A DNA stretch of 64,000 nt, taken from the NCBI GenBank assembly GCA_964057225.1, contig CAXKVF010000087.1:162936-226935 (forward strand). Reading direction: 5' to 3'. Below the pieces are notes generated by a model. It saw only the letters and a list, made by a program, of their open reading frames with translations. It was not told the DNA's origin and did not search any database. Position numbers and translations under genes: made by a program. Position 1 is the stretch's first letter, and each line of letters starts with the position of its first letter. This document shows positions 38,017 through 51,744 of this stretch, one piece after another. The stretch is from Auanema rhodensis. Lineage: Eukaryota > Nematoda > Chromadorea > Rhabditida > Rhabditidae.

Positions 38017-39248
38017 GTAACCATGACTTTGAAATTTACGTGAACTTTAATTTATGCTAATTAAATGTACACGTGATGTGCACTTGGTATGTAACTCGCT
38101 TCACGTGAAAGATAAAGAGATGCGGTTTTCAAAATTAGATTCCCCATGTCCATATTAGTCTAAAAACAAATTTTTATTGATATTGGTTCATGGTAACCAT
38201 GACTTTGAATTTTACGTGAACTTTAATTTATGCTAATTAAATGTACACGTGATGTGCACTTGGTATGTAACTCGCTTCACGTGAAAGATAAAGAAATGCG
38301 GTTTTCAAAATTAGATTCCCCATGTCCATATTAGTCTAAAAACAAATTTTTATTGATATTGGTTCATGGTAACCATGACTTTGAAATTTACGTGAACTTT
38401 AATTTATGCTAATTAAATGTACACGTGATGTGCACTTGGTATGTAACTCGCTTCACGTGAAAGATAAAGAGATGCGGTTTTCAAAATTAGATTCCCCATG
38501 TCCATATTAGTCTAAAAACAAATTTTTATTGATATTGGTGCATGGTAACCATGACTTTGAAATTTACGTGAACTTTAATTTATGCTAATTAAATGTACAC
38601 GTGATGTGCACTTGGTATGTAACTCGCTTCACGTGAAAGATAAAGAAATGCGGTTTTCAAAATTAGATTCCCCATGTCCATATTAGTCTAAAAACAAATT
38701 TTTATTGATATTGGTTCATGGTAACCATGACTTTGAAATTTACGTGAACTTTAATTTATGCTAATTAAATGTACACGTGATGTGCACTTGGTATGTAACT
38801 TGCTTCACGTGAAAGATAAAGAGATGCGGTTTTCAAAATTAGATTCCCCATGTCCATATTAGTCTAAAAACAAATTTTTATTGATATTGCTTCATGGTAA
38901 CCATGACTTTGAAATTTACGTGAACTTTAATTTATGCTAATTAAATGTACACGTGATGTGCACTTGGTATGTAACTCGCTTCACGTGAAAGATAAAGAGA
39001 TGCGGTTTTCAAAATTAGATTCCCCCTGTCCATATTAGTCTAAAAACAAATTTTTATTGATATTGCTTCATGGTAACCATGACTTTGAAATTTACGTGAA
39101 CTTTAATTTATGCTAATTAAATGTACACGTGATGTGCACTTGGTATGTAACTCGCTTCACGTGAAAGATAAAGAGATGCGGTTTTCAAAATTAGATTCCC
39201 CATGTCCATATTAGTCTAAAAACAAATTTTTATTGATATTGCTTCATG
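38017..39248 (+). repeat. Seven-monomer module, copy 1
   Basis: Same order as at 34497, plus 81T (AACTTGCTTC, CpG lost) in the fifth monomer at 38801. The 130C monomer follows at 38897. It is separated from copy 2 by two monomers, one of them with 17T (39441) as at 36081. Confidence 0.87.
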
Positions 39249-39600
39249 GTAACCATGACTTTGAAATTTACGTGAACTTTAATTTATGCTAATTAAATGT
39301 ACACGTGATGTGCACTTGGTATGTAACTCGCTTCACGTGAAAGATAAAGAGATGCGGTTTTCAAAATTAGATTCCCCATGTCCATATTAGTCTAAAAACA
39401 AATTTTTATTGATATTGGTGCATGGTAACCATGACTTTGATATTTACGTGAACTTTAATTTATGCTAATTAAATGTACACGTGATGTGCACTTGGTATGT
39501 AACTCGCTTCACGTGAAAGATAAAGAGATGCGGTTTTCAAAATTAGATTCCCCATGTCCATATTAGTCTAAAAACAAATTTTTATTGATATTGCTTCATG

Positions 39601-40832
39601 GTAACCATGACTTTGAAATTTACGTGAACTTTAATTTATGCTAATTAAATGTACACGTGATGTGCACTTGGTATGTAACTCGCTTCACGTGAAAGATAAA
39701 GAGATGCGGTTTTCAAAATTAGATTCCCCATGTCCATATTAGTCTAAAAACAAATTTTTATTGATATTGGTTCATGGTAACCATGACTTTGAATTTTACG
39801 TGAACTTTAATTTATGCTAATTAAATGTACACGTGATGTGCACTTGGTATGTAACTCGCTTCACGTGAAAGATAAAGAAATGCGGTTTTCAAAATTAGAT
39901 TCCCCATGTCCATATTAGTCTAAAAACAAATTTTTATTGATATTGGTTCATGGTAACCATGACTTTGAAATTTACGTGAACTTTAATTTATGCTAATTAA
40001 ATGTACACGTGATGTGCACTTGGTATGTAACTCGCTTCACGTGAAAGATAAAGAGATGCGGTTTTCAAAATTAGATTCCCCATGTCCATATTAGTCTAAA
40101 AACAAATTTTTATTGATATTGGTGCATGGTAACCATGACTTTGAAATTTACGTGAACTTTAATTTATGCTAATTAAATGTACACGTGATGTGCACTTGGT
40201 ATGTAACTCGCTTCACGTGAAAGATAAAGAAATGCGGTTTTCAAAATTAGATTCCCCATGTCCATATTAGTCTAAAAACAAATTTTTATTGATATTGGTT
40301 CATGGTAACCATGACTTTGAAATTTACGTGAACTTTAATTTATGCTAATTAAATGTACACGTGATGTGCACTTGGTATGTAACTTGCTTCACGTGAAAGA
40401 TAAAGCGATGCGGTTTTCAAAATTAGATTCCCCATGTCCATATTAGTCTAAAAACAAATTTTTATTGATATTGCTTCATGGTAACCATGACTTTGAAATT
40501 TACGTGAACTTTAATTTATGCTAATTAAATGTACACGTGATGTGCACTTGGTATGTAACTCGCTTCACGTGAAAGATAAAGAGATGCGGTTTTCAAAATT
40601 AGATTCCCCCTGTCCATATTAGTCTAAAAAAAAATTTTTATTGATATTGCTTCATGGTAACCATGACTTTGAAATTTACGTGAACTTTAATTTATGCTAA
40701 TTAAATGTACACGTGATGTGCACTTGGTATGTAACTCGCTTCACGTGAAAGATAAAGAGATGCGGTTTTCAAAATTAGATTCCCCATGTCCATATTAGTC
40801 TAAAAACAAATTTTTATTGATATTGCTTCATG
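39601..40832 (+). repeat. Seven-monomer module, copy 2
   Basis: Offset from copy 1 is 1584 bp (nine monomers). It carries 18T/103A (39793/39879), 103A in the fourth monomer, 81T (40385) and 130C (40610). Private changes: AAAGCGATG near 40406 and an A8 run near 40626-40633 where C151 became A. Confidence 0.87.
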
Positions 40833-41536
40833 GTAACCATGACTTTGAAATTTACGTGAACTTTAATTTATGCTAATTAAATGTACACGTGATGTGCACT
40901 TGGTATGTAACTCGCTTCACGTGAAAGATAAAGAGATGCGGTTTTCAAAATTAGATTCCCCATGTCCATATTAGTCTAAAAACAAATTTTTATTGATATT
41001 GCTTCATGGTAACCATGACTTTGAAATTTACGTGAACTTTAATTTATGCTAATTAAATGTACACGTGATGTGCACTTGGTATGTAACTCGCTTCACGTGA
41101 AAGATAAAGAGATGCGGTTTTCAAAATTAGATTCCCCCTGTCCATATTAGTCTAAAAACAAATTTTTATTGATATTGCTTCATGGTAACCATGACTTTGA
41201 AATTTACGTGAACTTTAATTAATGCTAATTAAATGTACACGTGATGTGCACTTGGTATGTAACTCGCTTCACGTGAAAGATAAAGAGATGCGGTTTTCAA
41301 AATTAGATTCCCCATGTCCATATTAGTCTAAAAACAAATTTTTATTGATATTGGTGCATGGTAACCATGACTTTGAAATTTACGTGAACTTTAATTTATG
41401 CTAATTAAATGTACACGTGATGTGCACTTGGTATGTAACTCGCTTCACGTGAAAGATAAAGAGATGCGGTTTTCAAAATTAGATTCCCCATGTCCATATT
41501 AGTCTAAAAACAAATTTTTATTGATATTGCTTCATG

Positions 41537-42768
41537 GTAACCATGACTTTGAAATTTACGTGAACTTTAATTTATGCTAATTAAATGTACACGTGATGTG
41601 CACTTGGTATGTAACTCGCTTCACGTGAAAGATAAAGAGATGCGGTTTTCAAAATTAGATTCCCCATGTCCATATTAGTCTAAAAACAAATTTTTATTGA
41701 TATTGGTTCATGGTAACCATGACTTTGAATTTTACGTGAACTTTAATTTATGCTAATTAAATGTACACGTGATGTGCACTTGGTATGTAACTCGCTTCAC
41801 GTGAAAGATAAAGAAATGCGGTTTTCAAAATTAGATTCCCCATGTCCATATTAGTCTAAAAACAAATTTTTATTGATATTGGTTCATGGTAACCATGACT
41901 TTGAAATTTACGTGAACTTTAATTTATGCTAATTAAATGTACACGTGATGTGCACTTGGTATGTAACTCGCTTCACGTGAAAGATAAAGAGATGCGGTTT
42001 TCAAAATTAGATTCCCCATGTCCATATTAGTCTAAAAACAAATTTTTATTGATATTGGTGCATGGTAACCATGACTTTGAAATTTACGTGAACTTTAATT
42101 TATGCTAATTAAATGTACACGTGATGTGCACTTGGTATGTAACTCGCTTCACGTGAAAGATAAAGAAATGCGGTTTTCAAAATTAGATTCCCCATGTCCA
42201 TATTAGTCTAAAAACAAATTTTTATTGATATTGGTTCATGGTAACCATGACTTTGAAATTTACGTGAACTTTAATTTATGCTAATTAAATGTACACGTGA
42301 TGTGCACTTGGTATGTAACTTGCTTCACGTGAAAGATAAAGAGATGCGGTTTTCAAAATTAGATTCCCCATGTCCATATTAGTCTAAAAACAAATTTTTA
42401 TTGATATTGCTTCATGGTAACCATGACTTTGAAATTTACGTGAACTTTAATTTATGCTAATTAAATGTACACGTGATGTGCACTTGGTATGTAACTCGCT
42501 TCACGTGAAAGATAAAGAGATGCGGTTTTCAAAATTAGATTCCCCCTGTCCATATTAGTCTAAAAACAAATTTTTATTGATATTGCTTCATGGTAACCAT
42601 GACTTTGAAATTTACGTGAACTTTAATTTATGCTAATTAAATGTACACGTGATGTGCACTTGGTATGTAACTCGCTTCACGTGAAAGATAAAGAGATGCG
42701 GTTTTCAAAATTAGATTCCCCCTGTCCATATTAGTCTAAAAACAAATTTTTATTGATATTGCTTCATG
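41537..42768 (+). repeat. Seven-monomer module, copy 3
   Basis: Offset from copy 2 is 1936 bp (eleven monomers). 81T is at 42321, and 130C occurs in both the sixth and seventh monomers (42546, 42722). It is followed by another 81T then 130C pair (42769-43120), a local dimer-scale re-duplication of the module tail. Confidence 0.86.
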
Positions 42769-43472
42769 GTAACCATGACTTTGAAATTTACGTGAACTTT
42801 AATTTATGCTAATTAAATGTACACGTGATGTGCACTTGGTATGTAACTTGCTTCACGTGAAAGATAAAGAGATGCGGTTTTCAAAATTAGATTCCCCATG
42901 TCCATATTAGTCTAAAAACAAATTTTTATTGATATTGCTTCATGGTAACCATGACTTTGAAATTTACGTGAACTTTAATTTATGCTAATTAAATGTACAC
43001 GTGATGTGCACTTGGTATGTAACTCGCTTCACGTGAAAGATAAAGAGATGCGGTTTTCAAAATTAGATTCCCCCTGTCCATATTAGTCTAAAAACAAATT
43101 TTTATTGATATTGCTTCATGGTAACCATGACTTTGAAATTTACGTGAACTTTAATTTATGCTAATTAAATGTACACGTGATGTGCACTTGGTATGTAACT
43201 CGCTTCACGTGAAAGATAAAGAGATGCGGTTTTCAAAATTAGATTCCCCATGTCCATATTAGTCTAAAAACAAATTTTTATTGATATTGGTGCATGGTAA
43301 CCATGACTTTGAAATTTACGTGAACTTTAATTTATGCTAATTAAATGTACACGTGATGTGCACTTGGTATGTAACTCGCTTCACGTGAAAGATAAAGAGA
43401 TGCGGTTTTCAAAATTAGATTCCCCATGTCCATATTAGTCTAAAAACAAATTTTTATTGATATTGCTTCATG

Positions 43473-44176
43473 GTAACCATGACTTTGAAATTTACGTGAA
43501 CTTTAATTTATGCTAATTAAATGTACACGTGATGTGCACTTGGTATGTAACTCGCTTCACGTGAAAGATAAAGAGATGCGGTTTTCAAAATTAGATTCCC
43601 CATGTCCATATTAGTCTAAAAACAAATTTTTATTGATATTGGTTCATGGTAACCATGACTTTGAATTTTACGTGAACTTTAATTTATGCTAATTAAATGT
43701 ACACGTGATGTGCACTTGGTATGTAACTCGCTTCACGTGAAAGATAAAGAAATGCGGTTTTCAAAATTAGATTCCCCATGTCCATATTAGTCTAAAAACA
43801 AATTTTTATTGATATTGGTTCATGGTAACCATGACTTTGAAATTTACGTGAACTTTAATTTATGCTAATTAAATGTACACGTGATGTGCACTTGGTATGT
43901 AACTCGCTTCACGTGAAAGATAAAGAGATGCGGTTTTCAAAATTAGATTCCCCATGTCCATATTAGTCTAAAAACAAATTTTTATTGATATTGGTTCATG
44001 GTAACCATGACTTTGAATTTTACGTGAACTTTAATTTATGCTAATTAAATGTACACGTGATGTGCACTTGGTATGTAACTCGCTTCACGTGAAAGATAAA
44101 GAAATGCGGTTTTCAAAATTAGATTCCCCATGTCCATATTAGTCTAAAAACAAATTTTTATTGATATTGGTTCATG
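43473..44176 (+). repeat. Seven-monomer module, partial copy 4
   Basis: Starts 1936 bp after copy 3 with plain GGTT then 18T+103A GGTT. It then repeats that pair (plain at 43825, 18T+103A at 44001), a 352-bp dimer, instead of continuing into the rest of the module. Confidence 0.75.
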
Positions 44177-46464
44177 GTAACCATGACTTTGAAATTTACG
44201 TGAACTTTAATTTATGCTAATTAAATGTACACGTGATGTGCACTTGGTATGTAACTCGCTTCACGTGAAAGATAAAGAGATGCGGTTTTCAAAATTAGAT
44301 TCCCCATGTCCATATTAGTCTAAAAACAAATTTTTATTGATATTGGTGCATGGTAACCATGACTTTGAAATTTACGTGAACTTTAATTTATGCTAATTAA
44401 ATGTACACGTGATGTGCACTTGGTATGTAACTCGCTTCACGTGAAAGATAAAGAGATGCGGTTTTCAAAATTAGATTCCCCATGTCCATATTAGTCTAAA
44501 AACAAATTTTTATTGATATTGGTGCATGGTAACCATGACTTTGAAATTTACGTGAACTTTAATTTATGCTAATTAAATGTACACGTGATGTGCACTTGGT
44601 ATGTAACTCGCTTCACGTGAAAGATAAAGAGATGCGGTTTTCAAAATTAGATTCCCCATGTCCATATTAGTCTAAAAACAAATTTTTATTGATATTGGTG
44701 CATGGTAACCATGACTTTGAAATTTACGTGAACTTTAATTTATGCTAATTAAATGTACACGTGATGTGCACTTGGTATGTAACTCGCTTCACGTGAAAGA
44801 TAAAGAGATGCGGTTTTCAAAATTAGATTCCCCATGTCCATATTAGTCTAAAAACAAATTTTTATTGATATTGGTTCATGGTAACCATGACTTTGAAATT
44901 TACGTGAACTTTAATTTATGCTAATTAAATGTACACGTGATGTGCACTTGGTATGTAACTCGCTTCACGTGAAAGATAAAGAGATGCGGTTTTCAAAATT
45001 AGATTCCCCATGTCCATATTAGTCTAAAAACAAATTTTTATTGATATTGGTGCATGGTAACCATGACTTTGAAATTTACGTGAACTTTAATTTATGCTAA
45101 TTAAATGTACACGTGATGTGCACTTGGTATGTAACTCGCTTCACGTGAAAGATAAAGAGATGCGGTTTTCAAAATTAGATTCCCCATGTCCATATTAGTC
45201 TAAAAACAAATTTTTATTGATATTGGTTCATGGTAACCATGACTTTGAAATTTACGTGAACTTTAATTTATGCTTATTAAATGTACACGTGATGTGCACT
45301 TGGTATGTAACTCGCTTCACGTGAAAGATAAAGAGATGCGGTTTTCAAAATTGGATTCCCCATGTCCATATTAGTCTAAAAACAAATTTTTATTGATATT
45401 GGTTCATGGTAACCATGACTTTGAAATTTACGTGAACTTTAATTTATGCTAATTAAATGTACACGTGATGTGCACTTGGTATGTAACTCGCTTCACGTGA
45501 AAGATAAAGAGATGCGGTTTTCAAAATTAGATTCCCCATGTCCATATTAGTCTAAAAACAAATTTTTATTGATATTGCTTCATGGTAACCATGACTTTGA
45601 AATTTACGTGAACTTTAATTTATGCTAATTGAATGTACACGTGATGTGCACTTGGTATGTAACTCGCTTCACGTGAAAGATAAAGAGATGCGGTTTTCAA
45701 AATTAGATTCCCCATGTCCATATTAGTCTAAAAACAAATTTTTATTGATATTGGTTCATGGTAACCATGACTTTGAAATTTACGTGAACTTTAATTTATG
45801 CTAATTGAATGTACACGTGATGTGCACTTGGTATGTAACTCGCTTCACGTGAAAGATAAAGAAATGCGGTTTTCAAAATTAGATTCCCCATGTCCATATT
45901 AGTCTAAAAACAAATTTTTATTGATATTGGTTCATGGTAACCATGACTTTGAAATTTACGTGAACTTTAATTTATGCTAATTAAATGTACACGTGATGTG
46001 CACTTGGTATGTAACTCGCTTCACGTGAAAGATAAAGAGATGCGGTTTTCAAAATTAGATTCCCCATGTCCATATTAGTCTAAAAACAAATTTTTATTGA
46101 TATTGGTGCATGGTAACCATGACTTTGAAATTTACGTGAACTTTAATTTATGCTAATTAAATGTACACGTGATGTGCACTTGGTATGTAACTCGCTTCAC
46201 GTGAAAGATGAAGAGATGCGGTTTTCAAAATTAGATTCCCCATGTCCATATTAGTCTAAAAACAAATTTTTATTGATATTGGTTCATGGTAACCATGACT
46301 TTGAAATTTACGTGAACTTTAATTAATGCTAATTAAATGTACACGTGATGTGCACTTGGTATGTAACTCGCTTCACGTGAAAGATAAAGAGATGCGGTTT
46401 TCAAAATTAGATTCCCCATGTCCATATTAGTCTAAAAACAAATTTTTATTGATATTGCTTCATG
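44177..46464 (+). repeat. Near-consensus satellite region
   Basis: Mostly plain monomers with GGTG or GGTT junctions. Local markers: GCTTATT and TTGGATT in the monomer starting at 45233, 47G (ATTGAATG) in the two adjacent monomers at 45585 and 45761 (the second also 103A), 98G near 46210 and 37A at 46325. The neighbouring 47G pair indicates a single-monomer duplication. Confidence 0.7.
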
Positions 46465-47520
46465 GTAACCATGACTTTGAAATTTACGTGAACTTTAATT
46501 TATGCTAATTAAATGTACACGTGATGTGCACTTGGTATGTAACTCGCTTCACGTGAAAGATAAAGAGATGCGGTTTTCAAACTTAGATTCCCCATGTCCA
46601 TATTAGTCTAAAAACAAATTTTTATTGATATTGGTTCATGGTAACCATGACTTTGAATTTTACGTGAACTTTAATTTATGCTAATTAAATGTACACGTGA
46701 TGTGCACTTGGTATGTAACTCGCTTCACGTGAAAGATAAAGAGATGCGGTTTTCAAAATTAGATTCCCCATGTCCATATTAGTCTAAAAACGAATTTTTA
46801 TTGGTATTGCTTCATGGTAACCATGACTTTGAAATTTACGTGAACTTTAATTTATGCTAATTAAATGTACACGTGATGTGCACTTGGTATGTAACTCGCT
46901 TCACGTGAAAGATAAAGAGATGCGGTTTTCAAAATTAGATTCCCCATGTCCATATTAGTCTAAAAACAAATTTTTATTGATATTGGTTCATGGTAACCAT
47001 GACTTTGAATTTTACGTGAACTTTAATTTATGCTAATTAAATGTACACGTGATGTGCACTTGGTATGTAACTCGCTTCACGTGAAAGATAAAGAAATGCG
47101 GTTTTCAAAATTAGATTCCCCATGTCCATATTAGTCTAAAAACAAATTTTTATTGATATTGGTTCATGGTAACCATGACTTTGAAATTTACGTGAACTTT
47201 AATTTATGCTAATTAAATGTACACGTGATGTGCACTTGGTATGTAACTCGCTTCACGTGAAAGATAAAGAGATGCGGTTTTCAAAATTAGATTCCCCATG
47301 TCCATATTAGTCTAAAAACAAATTTTTATTGATATTGCTTCATGGTAACCATGACTTTGAAATTTACGTGAACTTTAATTTATGCTAATTAAATGTACAC
47401 GTGATGTGCACTTGGTATGTAACTCGCTTCACGTGAAAGATAAAGAGATGCGGTTTTCAAAATTAGATTCCCCATGTCCATATTAGTCTAAAAACAAATT
47501 TTTATTGATATTGCTTCATG
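46465..47520 (+). repeat. Six-monomer unit X, copy 1
   Basis: Monomer order: 118C (CAAACTTAG) GGTT; 18T GCTT; plain GGTT; 18T+103A GGTT; plain GCTT; plain GCTT. It matches units at 49633 and 50689 but lacks their 144A and 106A/130C changes, so it is the ancestral form or a sibling. Private changes: CGAATTT near 46792 and TTGGTATT near 46803. Confidence 0.86.
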
Positions 47521-49632
47521 GTAACCATGACTTTGAAATTTACGTGAACTTTAATTTATGCTAATTAAATGTACACGTGATGTGCACTTGGTATGTAACT
47601 CGCTTCACGTGAAAGATAAAGAGATGCGGTTTTCAAAATTAGATTCCCCATGTCCATATTAGTCTAAAAACAAATTTTTATTGATATTGGTGCATGGTAA
47701 CCATGACTTTGAAATTTACGTGAACTTTAATTTATGCTAATTAAATGTACACGTGATGTGCACTTGGTATGTAACTCGCTTCACGTGAAAGATAAAGAGA
47801 TGCGGTTTTCAAAATTAGATTCCCCATGTCCATATTAGTCTAAAAACAAATTTTTATTGATATTGCTTCATGGTAACCATGACTTTGAAATTTACGTGAA
47901 CTTTAATTTATGCTAATTAAATGTACACGTGATGTGCACTTGGTATGTAACTCGCTTCACGTGAAAGATAAAGAGATGCGGTTTTCAAAATTAGATTCCC
48001 CATGTCCATATTAGTCTAAAAACAAATTTTTATTGATATTGCTTCATGGTAACCATGACTTTGAAATTTACGTGAACTTTAATTTATGCTAATTAAATGT
48101 ACACGTGATGTGCACTTGGTATGTAACTCGCTTCACGTGAAAGATAAAGAGATGCGGTTTTCAAAATTAGATTCCCCATGTCCATATTAGTCTAAAAACA
48201 AATTTTTATTGATATTGGTTCATGGTAACCATGACTTTGAATTTTACGTGAACTTTAATTTATGCTAATTAATTGTACACGTGATGTGCACTTGGTATGT
48301 AACTCGCTTCACGTGAAAGATAAAGAGATGCGGTTTTCAAAATTAGATTCCCCATGTACATATTAGTCTAAAAACAAATTTTTATTGATATTGGTTCATG
48401 GTAACCATGACTTTGAAATTTACGTGAACTTTAATTAATGCTAATTAAATGTACACGTGATGTGCACTTGGTATGTAACTCGCTTCACGTGAAAGATAAA
48501 GAGATGCGGTTTTCAAAATTAGATTCCCCATGTCCATATTAGTCTAAAAACAAATTTTTATTGATATTGCTTCATGGTAACCATGACTTTGAAATTTACG
48601 TGAACTTTAATTTATGCTAATTAAATGTACACGTGATGTGCACTTGGTATGTAACTCGCTTCACGTGAAAGATAAAGAGATGCGGTTTTCAAAATTAGAT
48701 TCCCCATGTCCATATTAGTCTAAAAACAAATTTTTATTGATATTGGTGCATGGTAACCATGACTTTGAAATTTACGTGAACTTTAATTTATGCTAATTAA
48801 ATGTACACGTGATGTGCACTTGGTATGTAACTCGCTTCACGTGAAAGATAAAGAGATGCGGTTTTCAAAATTAGATTCCCCATGTCCATATTAGTCTAAA
48901 AACAAATTTTTATTGATATTGCTTCATGGTAACCATGACTTTGAAATTTACGTGAACTTTAATTTATGCTAATTAAATGTACACGTGATGTGCACTTGGT
49001 ATGTAACTCGCTTCACGTGAAAGATAAAGAGATGCGGTTTTCAAAATTAGATTCCCCATGTCCATATTAGTCTAAAAACAAATTTTTATTGATATTGCTT
49101 CATGGTAACCATGACTTTGAAATTTACGTGAACTTTAATTTATGCTAATTAAATGTACACGTGATGTGCACTTGGTATGTAACTCGCTTCACGTGAAAGA
49201 TAAAGAGATGCGGTTTTCAAAATTAGATTCCCCATGTCCATATTAGTCTAAAAACAAATTTTTATTGATATTGGTTCATGGTAACCATGACTTTGAATTT
49301 TACGTGAACTTTAATTTATGCTAATTAATTGTACACGTGATGTGCACTTGGTATGTAACTCGCTTCACGTGAAAGATAAAGAGATGCGGTTTTCAAAATT
49401 AGATTCCCCATGTACATATTAGTCTAAAAACAAATTTTTATTGATATTGGTTCATGGTAACCATGACTTTGAAATTTACGTGAACTTTAATTAATGCTAA
49501 TTAAATGTACACGTGATGTGCACTTGGTATGTAACTCGCTTCACGTGAAAGATAAAGAGATGCGGTTTTCAAAATTAGATTCCCCATGTCCATATTAGTC
49601 TAAAAACAAATTTTTATTGATATTGCTTCATG
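47521..49632 (+). repeat. Six-monomer unit Y, two tandem copies (1056 bp each)
   Basis: Copies 47521-48576 and 48577-49632. Each runs: GGTG; GCTT; GCTT; GGTT; a monomer with 18T, 49T (AATTAATTG) and 134A (CATGTACAT) ending GGTT; a 37A monomer ending GCTT. Markers 49T (48273, 49329) and 134A (48358, 49414) fall exactly 1056 bp apart and all junction types agree. Confidence 0.92.
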
Positions 49633-51744
49633 GTAACCATGACTTTGAAATTTACGTGAACTTTAATTTATGCTAATTAAATGTACACGTGATGTGCACT
49701 TGGTATGTAACTCGCTTCACGTGAAAGATAAAGAGATGCGGTTTTCAAACTTAGATTCCCCATGTCCATATTAGTCTAAAAACAAATTTTTATTGATATT
49801 GGTTCATGGTAACCATGACTTTGAATTTTACGTGAACTTTAATTTATGCTAATTAAATGTACACGTGATGTGCACTTGGTATGTAACTCGCTTCACGTGA
49901 AAGATAAAGAGATGCGGTTTTCAAAATTAGATTCCCCATGTCCATATTAGTCTAAAAACAAATTTTTATTGATATTGCTTCATGGTAACCATGACTTTGA
50001 AATTTACGTGAACTTTAATTTATGCTAATTAAATGTACACGTGATGTGCACTTGGTATGTAACTCGCTTCACGTGAAAGATAAAGAGATGCGGTTTTCAA
50101 AATTAGATTCCCCATGTCCATATTAGTCTAAAAACAAATTTTTATTGATATTGGTTCATGGTAACCATGACTTTGAATTTTACGTGAACTTTAATTTATG
50201 CTAATTAAATGTACACGTGATGTGCACTTGGTATGTAACTCGCTTCACGTGAAAGATAAAGAAATGCGGTTTTCAAAATTAGATTCCCCATGTCCATATT
50301 AGTCTAAAAACAAATTTTTATTGATATTGGTTCATGGTAACCATGACTTTGAAATTTACGTGAACTTTAATTTATGCTAATTAAATGTACACGTGATGTG
50401 CACTTGGTATGTAACTCGCTTCACGTGAAAGATAAAGAGATGCGGTTTTCAAAATTAGATTCCCCATGTCCATATTAGTATAAAAACAAATTTTTATTGA
50501 TATTGCTTCATGGTAACCATGACTTTGAAATTTACGTGAACTTTAATTTATGCTAATTAAATGTACACGTGATGTGCACTTGGTATGTAACTCGCTTCAC
50601 GTGAAAGATAAAGAGATACGGTTTTCAAAATTAGATTCCCCCTGTCCATATTAGTCTAAAAACAAATTTTTATTGATATTGCTTCATGGTAACCATGACT
50701 TTGAAATTTACGTGAACTTTAATTTATGCTAATTAAATGTACACGTGATGTGCACTTGGTATGTAACTCGCTTCACGTGAAAGATAAAGAGATGCGGTTT
50801 TCAAACTTAGATTCCCCATGTCCATATTAGTCTAAAAACAAATTTTTATTGATATTGGTTCATGGTAACCATGACTTTGAATTTTACGTGAACTTTAATT
50901 TATGCTAATTAAATGTACACGTGATGTGCACTTGGTATGTAACTCGCTTCACGTGAAAGATAAAGAGATGCGGTTTTCAAAATTAGATTCCCCATGTCCA
51001 TATTAGTCTAAAAACAAATTTTTATTGATATTGCTTCATGGTAACCATGACTTTGAAATTTACGTGAACTTTAATTTATGCTAATTAAATGTACACGTGA
51101 TGTGCACTTGGTATGTAACTCGCTTCACGTGAAAGATAAAGAGATGCGGTTTTCAAAATTAGATTCCCCATGTCCATATTAGTCTAAAAACAAATTTTTA
51201 TTGATATTGGTTCATGGTAACCATGACTTTGAATTTTACGTGAACTTTAATTTATGCTAATTAAATGTACACGTGATGTGCACTTGGTATGTAACTCGCT
51301 TCACGTGAAAGATAAAGAAATGCGGTTTTCAAAATTAGATTCCCCATGTCCATATTAGTCTAAAAACAAATTTTTATTGATATTGGTTCATGGTAACCAT
51401 GACTTTGAAATTTACGTGAACTTTAATTTATGCTAATTAAATGTACACGTGATGTGCACTTGGTATGTAACTCGCTTCACGTGAAAGATAAAGAGATGCG
51501 GTTTTCAAAATTAGATTCCCCATGTCCATATTAGTATAAAAACAAATTTTTATTGATATTGCTTCATGGTAACCATGACTTTGAAATTTACGTGAACTTT
51601 AATTTATGCTAATTAAATGTACACGTGATGTGCACTTGGTATGTAACTCGCTTCACGTGAAAGATAAAGAGATACGGTTTTCAAAATTAGATTCCCCCTG
51701 TCCATATTAGTCTAAAAACAAATTTTTATTGATATTGCTTCATG
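49633..51744 (+). repeat. Six-monomer unit X', two tandem copies (1056 bp each)
   Basis: Copies 49633-50688 and 50689-51744. Each runs: 118C GGTT; 18T GCTT; plain GGTT; 18T+103A GGTT; 144A (TAGTATAAAA) GCTT; 106A with 130C (GATACGG, CCCCCTG) GCTT. All markers agree between copies, including three rare ones (118C, 144A, 106A). Confidence 0.93.

Noticed and set aside
50477-50486. TATA-box-like TAGTATAAAA created by 144A (also at 51533)
   Set aside because: It is a private variant inside a satellite unit, with no gene or start site downstream.
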